Source: Cristatella mucedo (Eukaryota > Bryozoa > Phylactolaemata > Cristatellidae). Taken from it: a stretch of 64,000 nt of DNA. The stretch lies in contig WPIO01000060.1 of NCBI GenBank assembly GCA_009760855.2, positions 797,501 to 861,500 of the forward strand. Direction: 5' to 3'. The notes beneath the pieces are model-generated. The model was given only the letters and a program-made list of their open reading frames with translations. It did not search any database and was not told the DNA's origin. Positions 1-10,873 of this stretch are shown here, in pieces; the first letter of the stretch is position 1, and every line of letters begins with the position of its first letter. Both the position numbers and the translations under genes were made by a program.

Positions 1-1000
1 CGATACTCCGATGTGTATTTGTATATTATCCTCACATAACTTAATCTCTTTCTAAAGACTTGACTTGTGCTGTATATGTCCTTGAATGTCTTTAAACTTA
101 ATTTTGTGAATGTATTCACAGTTTGACACCTCAAGTAAGTTTTGTATTCCTGCTTTTAGATTTCGCGAGCATTAACAACGCTGTCTTACCTATTCAGAGG
201 GGTCTGATTATAATGTGCATCAGCTGATTTTATACGGCAGCCATGTTTGGCTGAAGACCTGTGGAAAACGTAATGTTGACTGCTATTGGCCATCAGAAGG
301 TAACTAGGTCTGCTTTTACGGCATTATCATATTACCCTTGTTGTTTGTGCCACTTTGCATGTCGATCGTTGTCGCATGTCGGTTCGTGAGAAATACCAAT
401 GCATGCGCTCTCAGGGAAGCTGAATCCTATAGGGGTGAAAGCATAAATCCCAACCCGTCCGAGTTTGCAACAAAACGGCACGAGCTGCCTCTTAAGGCAG
501 AGTAGCCGACGTGATTGTGCGAATGTAAGTTAAAAGAGCTAAACAGTTCAAGACCAACACCTGTCGTTGAGTGTAAACGTGTCGTCGATCAGGTCGTAAG
601 CGGCTACTGAGGCAGGACGTAAGCTTTCGAGTACGGGTTAGGTTCTGGGCAACCGATTTCGCCGCCGATGGCGAGAGGTTAAAGAAGAAGATCAGTCGAA
701 TAAGTCTGACGACAGGCAGAGAAGACCGCCGCCTCCGCTAAGCGAAAGCGGCGCGGCGGCGGTAGGGAAATATAACGGCAGCTCTTTCCTGGTCAACAGG
801 TGAATCGGACATTCGCAAGTCAGCAGTCACATAAAAAGAGCATAATAGGGCTGACATGTCCTCGTCTTGCGGTGTTGTTGTGGCTGACCGCAATAGAGCC
901 AAAGCAAATATTTGCTGCAGAACTTGGGCCAACGCCGGAAAATGATCCCTTCCATTCTAACCGAGCATATTTAGACAGTTGGCGAGAGGTCAGCCTTCCA
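1..1000. other. No recognisable gene
   Basis: I see no coding exon, RNA gene or repeat family here. Open frames at 738-1090 overlap each other on both strands and have no recognisable domain. Composition shifts from AT-rich to mildly GC-rich near 600-760. Confidence 0.5.
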
Positions 1001-1007
1001 GAGAATA

Positions 1008-1095
1008 ATAATAGTACTAATAATGATAAATTTGTATCGCGGCCTCGGAGAATTGAATCTCTTTCTAGGCACTTCACAGATGCCGTATAGAAAGC
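1008..1095 (-). repeat. LINE A 3' tail remnant
   Basis: The sequence reads TAATAATGATAA, then a stretch matching the conserved LINE A end (GAATCTCTTTCTAGGCACTT). Read on the minus strand, this is the terminal hairpin region followed by (ATT)n. Only about 85 bp survives. It is a decayed, strongly 5'-truncated insertion. Confidence 0.6.
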
Positions 1096-1294
1096 ATTGC
1101 CAAAATTTGGCTGACAAATTCGTCCCGAGCGGCAGATCTCCTCGGCTTGAGCTCAAGCACCGAGGCCATACCTACAGCCGTGGCGGCTCTGGCAGCCCCT
1201 CGTTCAATAATTTTCTTCGTCTGGTCACCACTTTTATCCTGAGATCTTTCCTTTTCCGGTCACCGCTTCCTCCGGCAACGCGTCTCTCTTGCAT

Positions 1295-2530
1295 GCAATG
1301 TGTCTCCGTTTGTAACTCCACAAAGCCATAAAGACTACGTGCGCGTTACGCCAGAGAGTTTGTATAGCGCACTCACAGCCCAAGCGGCTTTCGGTACGCA
1401 TTCGGTAGCCAACAGACTTGATCTCACGCAGAAAAGAGAAAGTGGAAAGTATCGCATGAAGTAGTGAGCAGCGTGGAAGTAGCAGCTCAGAACCGCTGAA
1501 AAGGATGAGCCATAGTCGGCATCAGGAAAGTAGTTGTCGTTGCATAAGAATTGTGGAAGCGAGCTCCACAGCCTAGGACCTGCAGAGCACAAGCTTTTGT
1601 CGCCAACGGTCTTTAAGTGGAAGAATGGAACAGCTAATTTATCGTCCATACATGACTTGAGGGCGCGAAGAGGCTGAAACTGGTGCAGCAGTTCAGCTAG
1701 GTATGGAGGAGCCAGACCTTGGCGGGCCTTGTGGGTCAGCGCGAGCACTTTCCTCTGTATCTATTGATCAACCGGCATCCATCCTAGCTCTTTTAGCAAA
1801 TTTGGACACGTGCTCAAAACTCTGGGTCTTGAAGACTAGCCTTGCAGCCATATTCAGTGGCATAGTTGCTTTTTTGGTAGCCCAGCCAAAAGGGAATAAC
1901 AATAATCAAGCCGAGACAGAACTAAGGAGTAGTTTACATTTTTCAAGCCACTGTGGAAGACAGCTCCTAATCTAAGATAGGCATCGGACGTGATGGCTAG
2001 CTGTATTAACAGTATTCTGAATGAAGCTTATAAAATTTAGGCTGCTGTCGAAAACGACACCTACATTTCGAGCACGTAGCGATGGTTGCACAACAGCATC
2101 ACCTATTAGGAGAGCAGAACCTTTTAATCTAGCCATACGCTTATAGTGTCCTATGAGCAGCACTTCGGTTTTCTCGTCATTTAGTTTCAAGAAGTTTTCC
2201 GACATCCAGGATCGAATGTCGGCAAGGCAAGCATTCAGTTTCTCAGTTGCTGCAGCAGATTCCGACGGTTTGAATCACAAATACAGCTGAGTATCGTCAG
2301 CATACAAGTGATATTCTATTCCATGAGCCTTAATCACTTTTACTAGAGGTTGTGTATAAATGGAGAACAGCAACGGACCGAGTACAGACCCTTGAGGGAC
2401 TCCACAGGTGACCCGTTTCGCGTGTGAGACCTGACCCCGACACGACACGGATCGAACACGATCAGACAAAATTACGATTTAAACCAAACTCTCCTAGTTA
2501 CCTTATCCAATCCGATCACTAAAACGTACA
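1295..2530 (-). mobile_element. LINE B copy, L2/CR1-like non-LTR retrotransposon, decayed
   Basis: Three reverse-transcriptase fragments lie in order on the minus strand. 2469-2275 carries the motif B signature [11 protein letters not shown] and the catalytic YADDTQLYL. 2205-1972 carries SENFLKLNDEKTEVL and the thumb-side RNVGVVFD. 1748-1335 carries the C-terminal block ALTHKARQGLAPPYLAELL and SAGPRLWSSLPQFL. Frameshifts and stops separate them, and the sequence between them still translates in pieces (LKELGWMP near 1790). The 3' end matches the other LINE B tails, with a TATAGCGC element and CCACAAAG. The endonuclease domain and RT fingers are missing, so this is a 5'-truncated dead copy. 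The RT motifs make retrotransposon identity certain; the split from LINE A rests on the different C-terminal and tail sequences. Confidence 0.88.
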
Positions 2531-2655
2531 GCTTCTTTCGAAAGCTTTAACTGATCGGCAAGAGCTTAAGTCTAGTGGTGCGTATTGCAAAGACAGCCAC
2601 GTAGGAAGTACACGCCAACTCGTGACGGGCAGAGGACTGCATTCCACTCGACCCT

Positions 2656-4140
2656 ATAATAATAATAATAATAATATTGCACTTGATAAAGCGCCCTCAG
2701 AGAACTTAATCTCTTTCTAGGCGCTTTACATTTGCTGCAAAGTGATACGCAATAGAATAGTAAGTAAAATCATGCTTGAAAAACAAACAAAATGAATAAC
2801 ATGGTTAGGGGTTACATGCACTGGGTCAGCATGCAAATGTGGTTAGTGGCAGCATGAACAGTGTCAGCACGCATAAGCACATCGAGGACGAATCACAAGG
2901 ACCCACTAAAAGCTGTCCTAAATAGGTATGTTTTTAAGTTTCTTTTAAATGTGGTCAGGTCAGGGGATGTTCTGATGCAGGTCGGGAGGGAGTTCCAGGC
3001 TGTGGGAGCATACGAGCTAAATGCACGGTCTCCAAAGGATTTAAGGTTTGTACGAGGTATTTCTAGACTGTTGGATTCCGAAAAGCGAGTGGTACGATGC
3101 TTTGCCTGATGGGTTAGTATCTCTGAAAGATAGGCTGGAGCCATAGAAAGAAGAGACCTAAAAGTGAGCGACAAAACCTTGAAGTCAATCCGTTGCTTGA
3201 CTGGTAACCAGTGCAGGTCGGCGAGAAGTGGAGTAATGTGGCAACTGCGACGCTCACGACAGACAAGCCTAGCTGCAGAGTTTTGCACCAGCTGCAATCG
3301 CCTGATCGCACATGCTGGTAGGCCAGTAAGCAGTGAGTTGCAGAAGTCGAGACGAGATGTCACGAATGCATGGACCAACTTGGACGTGGTATCCTTATCT
3401 AAACAAGCCCTAATTTTAGCAATGTTATGAAGCTGAAAATAGGCTGATTTGACTGTGGAGCTGATGTGGTCGTCTAACGAGAGGTCGCTTTGGAATATGA
3501 CACCTAGATTTCGAGCTGATGCAACTGGAGATATGCTGGCAGAGCCAATTTTGAAAGTCAGCCTTTCCAATTTCTGAATAACACTAGGTTTGCCCATAAC
3601 TAGTAAGTTAGTTTTATCATCGTTTAGTTTTAGAAAATTTGCTGCCATCCATGATCGGATGTCATCAATGCATGCAGCAAGTGAGTTGAGAGAATTTGAG
3701 GTGCTCGAAGGCTGGGAGGGATCAAAGCAAAGGTACAACTGAGTGTCATCCGCATAGAAGTGAAAGCCTAGATTGTGCTTGGCAATCACATCAGCGAGAG
3801 GGAGAGTATAAACGGTGAAAAGGACCGGACCTAGCACAGAGCCCTGAGGTACTCCATATTTTAGAGGTACTTCAGATGATCTTTGTCCATTCACGTCAAC
3901 ACTCTGGAGTCTCCCACTGAGATAGGACCTGAACCACTGCAGAGCAGTGCCAGTGATGCCCAGGCGAGATGAGAGGCGCTCTAGAAGTACTTTGTGATCG
4001 ATGGTATCAAAAGCTGCCGAAAGATCGAGCAAAACAAGAAGAGACACTCTACCCATGTCTGCATTCCTAAGTAGGTCGTTGTATACCCGAAGCAATGCTG
4101 ACTCTGTGGAGTGATTAGCTCTAAAGCCAGATCAGATGGT
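2656..4140 (-). mobile_element. LINE A copy, L2/CR1-like non-LTR retrotransposon, 5'-truncated
   Basis: The element runs on the minus strand from about 4140 to an (ATT)n end at 2656-2675. It contains the uninterrupted RT frame annotated separately, then about 240 bp of 3' untranslated tail. The tail has the GCGCCCTCAGAGAACTTAAT hairpin region. An in-frame TGA sits just upstream of the SGFRANHSTESALL stretch (around 4130). Sequence beyond it no longer resembles the family, so the 5' half (endonuclease, RT fingers) is absent. Truncation at the 5' end with a short-repeat 3' end is the usual outcome of target-primed reverse transcription in this group. It is the best preserved LINE A copy here. 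Confidence 0.92.
2893..4095 (-). CDS. Reverse transcriptase (partial ORF2) of LINE A
   Basis: This is 400 codons without a stop. In RT terms it begins just before motif A: LLDLSAAFDTIDH at residues 22-34 gives catalytic Asp24. Motif B is [10 protein letters not shown] (81-90) and motif C is [10 protein letters not shown] (113-122), supplying the Asp116/Asp117 pair. The block WMAANFLKLNDDKTN (149-163) follows, then the long L2/CR1-type C-terminal region with HWLPVKQRIDFK, RTTRFSES and PTAWNSLP, ending AFSGSL. Reverse transcriptase copies element RNA at a nicked chromosomal target. The frame stays open a little upstream of the first Met (SGFRANHSTESALL). The endonuclease and finger domains are missing, so this copy cannot encode a complete enzyme. 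The lack of stops over 1.2 kb implies a fairly recent insertion. Confidence 0.92.
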   Translation of the reverse strand: MLRVYNDLLRNADMGRVSLLVLLDLSAAFDTIDHKVLLERLSSRLGITGTALQWFRSYLSGRLQSVDVNGQRSSEVPLKYGVPQGSVLGPVLFTVYTLPLADVIAKHNLGFHFYADDTQLYLCFDPSQPSSTSNSLNSLAACIDDIRSWMAANFLKLNDDKTNLLVMGKPSVIQKLERLTFKIGSASISPVASARNLGVIFQSDLSLDDHISSTVKSAYFQLHNIAKIRACLDKDTTSKLVHAFVTSRLDFCNSLLTGLPACAIRRLQLVQNSAARLVCRERRSCHITPLLADLHWLPVKQRIDFKVLSLTFRSLLSMAPAYLSEILTHQAKHRTTRFSESNSLEIPRTNLKSFGDRAFSSYAPTAWNSLPTCIRTSPDLTTFKRNLKTYLFRTAFSGSL

Positions 4141-4925
4141 GCAAGAGATATGAGCAGCAGCTCGCAAATTCACGTGCAGTCTATAAGCGGTCTGCTGTCT
4201 CGTGAGCCTGCGTTCCCTTGAAGTCAGCGATGGCTACGATCTGAGAGCCTGTAACCCTAAGGATGAGGTCACCTTTATTAGCTAGCCACTCTTCGATTAC
4301 TTTAAGAGCACAGAAAGAGAGAGTGTGAGAGAGTAAGTCCGATGTGAGGGAGCGCATGAATGATTTGCACGAGGAAGTGTGTGTGTGTGAGAGATAGAGA
4401 AAATTAAAGAGCTTTGTGATTTCTGTCAGCGTAAGCACTGGGCGACAGAGCCCAAGTGCAGTTAACTCCTTGGGATGCGGGTTAGCATTGCAAATGTCGC
4501 ATGAATTTGAGAGTTCAAGAGCTTTCAAAGCGGACAACGTAATCTAGCTTGAGTTGTGTATTGCTATCTTCTGAGAAAAATTTCTTGTTTTTTATTTCAC
4601 GGTTGACCTCGCGTAGTAGACGCACCACATTTTGGTCTTTTCCAGTCCAAACTCAAGAGACACGTTCATCTTTTAGAGCGGTCGCCGTGGAAGCAAATTG
4701 CTCATGGAATGAGATTTATTTATGCATCCTTTGCGAAATTTACTTTTCCGAAACACACAAGGTACGCCTGTTCTTAAGTATCGGCCGCGGGAAATATGTT
4801 GTAGGGGTTGCTATTGTCAGAGTGGCTAGAAGATCCTCAATTAAAAACTGCGTGTTTTACCAAGAAATGCATAAGTAAGAATTTTTACAGAAAATATTAC
4901 GACCGATGTACTTCTGATGTCGCAG
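4140..4925. other. No recognisable gene
   Basis: A 118-codon minus frame (4181-4537) and a 109-codon plus frame (4549-4878) occur here. Neither has a domain, signal or family signature I can name. GA/GT-rich low-complexity sequence lies at 4310-4400. I do not call either a gene. Confidence 0.4.
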
Positions 4926-4962
4926 CATAATAAGAATAATAATGCACTTGATAAAGCGGACG
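4926..4962 (-). repeat. Tiny LINE A 3' end
   Basis: AATAATAATGCACTTGATAAAGC matches the last 25-30 bp of LINE A on the minus strand and then stops matching. It is either an extremely truncated insertion or the remnant of a deleted copy. Confidence 0.45.
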
Positions 4963-5108
4963 CGCTCGTTCATTGAACCTATCTATGAAACATTGCACTA
5001 GCTCATGTATTTGTCTCGACTGTGAAATCCTATGAATTTATTTTCAGTGTACATAAAATGACATGTGTAACCCTAAGATGCTAGCTTCTCTCATACTTTT
5101 TCCATTCG

Positions 5109-5212
5109 ATGATATCTCTCATTGATCATTGATCAATTTGATCATTGATCATTGATCATTGATCATTGATCATTGATCATTGATCATTGATCAGATGATA
5201 TCTCTCATTGAT
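5109..5212. repeat. 7-bp minisatellite (ATCATTG)n bounded by direct repeats
   Basis: About ten tandem units of ATCATTG fill 5121-5193, with one AATTT irregularity near 5135. The array is bracketed by two copies of the 19-mer GATGATATCTCTCATTGAT at 5109-5127 and 5194-5212. Because the 19-mer ends in CATTGAT, the array may have grown from slippage at its own edge. Confidence 0.85.
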
Positions 5213-5494
5213 AAGAATTTACTAAGCCATAGGAGCATTTACTGGTCTTTTAAAATTATGCATTATAAATGCTGGACAAGCTGGCGTGGCCTTGCTTTTA
5301 CGCTGTAAGTGGTAGGGCCAATACTGATCGCCCAGCGATCGAATGAAGGTCACGAAAGGCGCACGAAACACTTTAGCTCGACTGACTCCAGCTCTGCTTA
5401 CGTGTACTGTTTACCTGTATCGGGGAAGGATACATTAAGTCGGTTAAGCTGACCGAAGCTTTTCTTTTCTGTCTTTTTCTTATCTCGATTTAAC

Positions 5495-5750
5495 ATAATA
5501 ATAATAATAATAATATTGCACTTGATAAAGCGCCCTCAGAGAACTTAATCTCTTTCTAGGCGCTTTACATTTGCTGCAAAGTGATACGCAACAGAATAGT
5601 AAGTAAAATCATGCTTGAAAAACAAACGAAATGAATAACATGGTTAGGGGTTACATGCACTGGGTCAGCATGCAAATGTGGTTAGTGGCAGCATGAACAG
5701 TGTCAGCACGCATAAGCACATCGAGGACGAATCACAAGGACCCACTAAAT
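5495..5750 (-). mobile_element. LINE A 3' tail, near-identical to the 2656 copy
   Basis: This starts with (TAA)n at 5499 and runs through the conserved tail to GACCCACTAAATGCT. By eye only about two or three bases differ over roughly 250 bp from 2658-2912. It stops almost exactly where the coding region would begin, so this is a tail-only insertion. The close identity suggests the two belong to the same young subfamily or share a recent duplication. Confidence 0.85.
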
Positions 5751-5840
5751 GCTTAACGACTCTTGCCCTCCTCGGAAATGCCTCCATCGACTAGTCTCAT
5801 CTGAATTGTGAGAGCTATCTGTTAGAAGTGCGATAGCCTG

Positions 5841-6081
<241 letters not shown>

Positions 6082-6384
6082 TCAATTAGTTGCTTGTTAG
6101 CCCCGCTTAAGCAACGCCTGCTTAACCTAGAGCAACATCTGTAGACAGCCAAGTCAATGAGGCCAAGGCCTTAACATTCAAGATGACAACCCACGCTCAC
6201 TGCATTAGCGAACGTAGCGAGCCGAGTCTGGATGCAGAACAAGAAGACCTGCATGAAAAACAGATTTCAAAATTTCTCAGGATCAGTCAGTCATTCAAGA
6301 TGCATCATCGGACAAGCTAGAAGAGCGGCTGCCTGCATATGCAACTGAACGTGAATATTAAGCGAGACTCAGAGCTCAGGATAA

Positions 6385-6577
6385 TAAATAAATAAACACT
6401 AGCTGATTTGACAGCCTCTTTTTGTATAGCGACAGAAGAGCCTTGACGGCTATCACCACCACTCTCAGTGGGGATAAAGGATCGCCCACCAAAGGATTCG
6501 AACCCACGACCTTGGGGCGGAGGTGGTGAAAAGAAACCACCTTAACTAGTGAGCCACTACGGCTAACTGGATCCAAC
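6385..6577 (-). mobile_element. SINE S2 copy
   Basis: Read on the minus strand there is a tRNA-like head (GTAGTGGCTCACTAG..., then GGGTTCGAATCC as internal promoter box B). Next come a stem (ATCCTTTATCCCC), the body GCCGTCAAGGCTCTTCTGTCGCTA and the end AGGCTGTCAAATCAGCTAGT with (TTTA)n at 6385-6398. It is non-coding and depends on LINE enzymes. It abuts the start of the LINE A fragment that follows. Confidence 0.85.
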
Positions 6578-7370
6578 CACAATCAAATCTGCCTACTTTC
6601 AGCTACATTGCATTGCTAAAATTCGGCTTGTTTAGATAAGGATACCACGTCTAAGTTGGTCCATGCATTTTTGACATCTCGTCTTGACTTCTGTGTCTCA
6701 TTGTTTGCTGGCCTACCCGCAGGTGCAATCAGGCAATTACAGCTGGTGCACAACAATGCCGCCAGGGTTGTCTGTCGTGAGCGTCACAGTTGTGACATCA
6801 CATCACTTCTCACCAACCTGCACGGGCTACTAGTCAAGCAACGGATGGACTTCAAGGTCTTGTTGCTCACCTGTAGGTCCTTTCATTATATGGCTCCAGC
6901 CTATCTCTATGATCTATTCATATACCAGGCAAAACGTCGTACCAACCGCTTTTCGGAATCCAAACGTTTACCAATACCTCGTACAAGCCTCAAATCCTTT
7001 GGAGACCGTGCATTTAGTCCGTACGCTCCTAAAGCCTGGAACTCACTCCGGACTTGCGTCAGAACATCCCCTTATTTGACCACATTTAAAAATAACCTAA
7101 AAACATACCTATTTAGGACAGCATTTAGTGGGTCCCTGTGATTCGCCCTTTATGTGTTTATGCGTGCTGACACTGTGCATGCTGCCACTAACCACATTTG
7201 CATGCTGACCCTGTGCATGTCACCCCTAACCATGTTATTCATGTTGTTTATCAAGCATGATATTACTCACCATTCAATCGCGTTTCTCTTTGCAGCAAAT
7301 TTAGAGTGCCTAGAAAGAGATTGAATTCTCTGAGGGTGCTTTATCAAGTTCATAATAATTATTATTAAAG
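6578..7370 (+). mobile_element. LINE A copy, 3' third
   Basis: This is a plus-strand copy from a point in the RT thumb region to (ATT)n at about 7360. It includes the intact C-terminal frame and the full 3' tail (GCTGCCACTAACC..., hairpin GAGATTGAATTCTCTGAGGG). The first bases, TCTGCCTACTTTCAGCT, match the internal LINE A sequence after a decayed junction with SINE S2. Confidence 0.88.
6656..7141 (+). CDS. LINE A ORF2 C-terminal fragment
   Basis: This is a 161-codon open frame, VHAFLTSRLDFCVSL at the start and AFSGSL at the end. It is collinear with roughly residues 240-400 of the minus-strand RT frame at 2893-4095, including ARVVCRERHSCDIT, KRRTNRFSESKR and PKAWNSLRTC. It lacks all catalytic RT motifs, so it is a broken retrotransposon gene rather than a host gene. 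Confidence 0.85.
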   Translation: MVHAFLTSRLDFCVSLFAGLPAGAIRQLQLVHNNAARVVCRERHSCDITSLLTNLHGLLVKQRMDFKVLLLTCRSFHYMAPAYLYDLFIYQAKRRTNRFSESKRLPIPRTSLKSFGDRAFSPYAPKAWNSLRTCVRTSPYLTTFKNNLKTYLFRTAFSGSL

Positions 7371-7374
7371 GAAG

Positions 7375-8330
7375 TGCTGATTTTGAACTGGAGAAGTGCG
7401 TATTTTGATTCGGTTTCTGAGGCAGGACCAATCCATCGAGATCCACGAGGTAATCCAGGAATGCTTAGTGCAGGTCTATGCCCCACTGGGGCACCATTCG
7501 CACGTAGCGTCAATGGGAGTATATGCTACTGGTGCACCACTACGAGCTCGGTGGCACGCACTACGTGCGCACCGAGGTCAAGTGGCACCTAATGCTCGCA
7601 ATGGAAAACTCGGCTTATTTAACATTTTTAAATATAAAATCAGCAGATATGATTATTGAATAAAAATTCGTGTGCGAGCGAGTGAGTGAGTCACTACGAC
7701 GGCAATGAATACAATAATTTGACAATGAATGAATGCCGCTGCAAAATAATGTCAGGGGAGATAATTCACTGATTGCATACGTAGCTACAACTTACTCTCT
7801 CATAGTTGCATTGAACCTTGAATGTACATTGACCTATGAGTGGGTAGTTATCAGCCTTTTAGTCTTCGCGAAATTAAATAAATTGAGAAAATGCTGTTGA
7901 GGTTATCTCTTAGCAGAACGAATGAAATGAAGAGCATGTCTGGTACAGTGAGACTTGGCGACAGTCTGCCAGGCGATGTCATTTTTGCAGCTTTACGCTT
8001 GAACAGCCCTTTATTTTTAACTTGAATTTCCCCGCAAAAACTGTGGGAAAGTTTATTCTGGTAAAACAGCTTTAGTTTTAAGTAAATCAAAATTGATGAA
8101 TTGTTTTATTCTTTAAGTAACTTTTGAGGATTATTAAAACAAGTTATGGCTGAAGTACTTGGAGCGTCTTATATTTTAAATTTTTTGTAAACCTTCTCGT
8201 GAGTTTACGCTAAATTTTAGCTATTGAAAAATCATGAGTCCATGAAGTGGGTTCTGTCGTTAACTGATCGTCCAAACAATTAATTTTGCATACTATTTAT
8301 TGGTCCAAATACTTACACGAATTCAAGTAA
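7375..8330. other. No recognisable gene
   Basis: Mostly AT-rich. The one structural feature is an imperfect hairpin at 7547-7576 with arms CTCGGTGGCACGCA and TGCGCACCGAG. Short frames here are unconvincing. Confidence 0.45.
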
Positions 8331-8331
8331 C

Positions 8332-8562
8332 AGTAATAATAATAGTACATTTGTTACGGCACCCTCAGAGAACTATATCTATTTTTAGGCACGTTAACTT
8401 GCTGAACAGGAGGAATGATCGAATGGCAGCATGCTCAATGACAGCAAGCATAACACGTGAAGAGGTAGCACGCACAGGGGCAGCTTGCAAATACGGTTAG
8501 TGACAGCATGCTCAGTGTCAACATGCCTAAGCACAAAAAGGAAAAATCCCGTAGACACACTC
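8332..8562 (-). repeat. LINE A 3' tail, decayed
   Basis: AATAATAATAGTACATTTGTTACG, then CACCCTCAGAGAACTATATC and the GCATGC-rich tail, match the minus-strand end of LINE A with many substitutions. Confidence 0.7.
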
Positions 8563-9638
8563 AATGCTGTGGTAAAATAAAAATAAAGCTTATATTTCGC
8601 TCTGAAAAACAGGCAGCGATCCTTTTTTAAAGCCAAATTTTAAGATAAATACAAAATTTACTCGACTAAACAGAGTAGTGAAATTTTTCTTGTGTTTCAT
8701 ATTTAAGGGTTATTTTGCAATTGCGTACGCCTTAAATATATGAAAATCAACACTATCAGAAAGTTTGCTTTTGGGACCATGAAAGAGATAAACATGTAAT
8801 TTTCTTATTTTCTGTAAAACTGCAAATAGCTCTAAGGCCAAATGGCTAGTGCTATAAAGTAAAATAATTCAAATTTTTTAGGTAACCTTTTTTATGTAAT
8901 TATACGAATAAACCATAGTGCAATCAAGATTAGCCAATGGATCATTAAAATGTAAAAAATATACAGTATTTCTTTATTGTTTATTAGCAGAAGAAGTTAT
9001 CGAGACATGGCATCGATTAGTTGTATCGCAATAATTATTACACCTCTTGTTATTTTTTCCTGTATTTTGATTGCAAATATTTAGAAGCCTTAAGCCAACC
9101 AAGCTGAGGCTTTAAAATGAAGCTTCAGATTCCTCCTCATTTCGCAACTTAATTGCTTGGCGACGCACATAGCAGCCAATCGCACTCGCTTGGGCCAAAG
9201 CTGCATTTTCTTTAAGGCCCCTTGCAAATCGAACAGATATTGGCGTTTTCGAAAATTCAAACGTCAATGCATATACACGTTTGCTGTCTTTTTTTTTTTA
9301 CAGTGAATGCAACAGATTTCTTGGTATTTTGCATCTTAATTGTTGGCAATTCACGGCAATCGATATTCTCTGCTCTGCTAATGGAGCTGTGTTTAATCTT
9401 TAAAGGCCATATTCTGTTTGTCTAAATTAACGCATATCATTAGTAGTAGACTGCCATGGAATATTTTGAGATGTGGTGCAAGCTAAGTACTTTTACAATG
9501 TCCTACGGGGCTGTACCATTCTAACGTTGCACGTAACAAGCCTGTTCACAGAAAAGTATCGCAAGGGTAGTTTACTGTGTTTAAAAAAATAGCAAGTATA
9601 GTCTCTTGATCATTACTGACAAGAAACTAAAAACGCAT
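8563..9638. other. AT-rich, no recognisable gene
   Basis: Strongly AT-rich sequence without a domain, repeat-family match or RNA gene that I can support. Confidence 0.5.
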
Positions 9639-9639
9639 A

Positions 9640-9905
9640 TATTTATCACACCGTTTAGTGGGCACCTGTGATTCGTCCTTTATGTGCTTATGCGTGCTGA
9701 TTCTGTACATTGTGTCACTAACCAAACATTCATGCTGACCCTGCGCATGTCACCCCTAACCAAGTTATTCCTGTTGTTTATTGAGCATGCTGCCACTAAC
9801 CATTCAATCGCGCTTCGTTTGCAGAAAATATGAGGTGCCCAGAAAGATAGTGTTCTCTGAGGGTACTATATCTAATGCATTACGATTATTATAATTATTA
9901 TGAAC
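9640..9905 (+). repeat. LINE A 3' tail
   Basis: Begins ATTTATCACACCGTTTAGTG and follows the tail (GTGCTTATGCGTGCTGA..., CACCCCTAACCAAG) to GTTCTCTGAGGGTACTATAT and an ATTATTAT end. It is 5'-truncated close to the stop codon of ORF2. Confidence 0.75.
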
Positions 9906-10305
9906 AGTCACGTAAAGCACGCTCAATAAACTCGTTTACTTTTGCATATAGTCAGCCCCGACTTACAAACAAATGGCTCGACTTACGAAAATTTGGAGAT
10001 ACGAACTTGGTCACGGTCACGCAGTAAAAATAAAGAAATAAACATTTATCCAAAAATATTTTTGGATTCGCGCGGCGGTCAGTATATTTGACGTTCTGCA
10101 AACAGCAGGGAGAAACGATATCTGACAGCTGTGAATTGTGAGTACTGAGGGCTCTCTATTGCTTCCACGACTTGCTAGAGGTAAGACGTGTTCAGAGGGA
10201 TCTTGTGCCTTATCGTGTTCTGTGTGTTACGATTTTACCGTACGCTACTTCACTATTTCATTTACTACTATTTGCTTATTCATTAGACATTGTGCTTATT
10301 TTGAG

Positions 10306-10510
10306 ATGGCTGAAAAACGCAAAAGTAGAACGTATCCTTCTAGTGGAGAGAAAAGAAGCAGAGAAGAGCAATTTCTTGTGAAGAGAAAATGAGTATTATT
10401 CGGAAACGAGAGTCTGGTGTGTCGGTGACCACGATGTCGTGTAAAAATTACTTATCCGCGTCTACCATCTCCACTATTCTGAAGGACAAACGATGAATTG
10501 CCGATGCAGC
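10306..10510 (+). pseudogene. Tigger-like transposase N-terminal HTH fragment
   Basis: The plus frame from 10306 gives MAEKRKSRTYPSSGEKRSRE, ending at a stop near 10392. A shifted frame from 10389 gives RKRESGVSVTT, then SASTISTILKDKR, a stop, and IADAAS. 'ESGxSVTTxxxxxxLSxSTISTILKDKexI' is the N-terminal helix-turn-helix typical of pogo/Tigger and CENP-B-like transposases, which bind the terminal inverted repeats. The frameshift, the in-frame stop and the missing DDE catalytic domain show it is dead. No other part of the transposase is recognisable between here and 11692. Confidence 0.75.
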
Positions 10511-10873
10511 GAGTGCCGTGTTTCTCCTCTATAACTTACTGAATTAAGTTGCTAAAAAAAAGTGCTGCAACTTTGAACGATGCCTTAAACTTAAAAGGAA
10601 AGGTTATGATTATATTACCAGTTATCGCGAAATCCTACAAGAAAGGAAAAACCAAACAAAAAAGTCAAATCTAAATTCTTATTTCATCAAAATAGAAACG
10701 AGTGAACCACAACAATCCATTAGAAAGCAGCTAATTCGCCTAAAAGATTTAACAGTTAAGAATGTTTAGAGAATGAGGGAGTTGATTATCCTCCAGCAAG
10801 ATCTATATCCTATATCAAATATCCTCCAGCAACTTCTCCTCAGCCTCATCCCATTAGTACTCAATGTAGAGTA

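Noticed and set aside
4181-4537. 118-codon minus-strand frame as a host gene
   Set aside because: No domain, no homologue recognised, includes GA/GT low-complexity sequence and no supporting context.
5109-5212. CRISPR-like array
   Set aside because: The repeat units are 7 bp and directly tandem without spacers, in a eukaryotic context.
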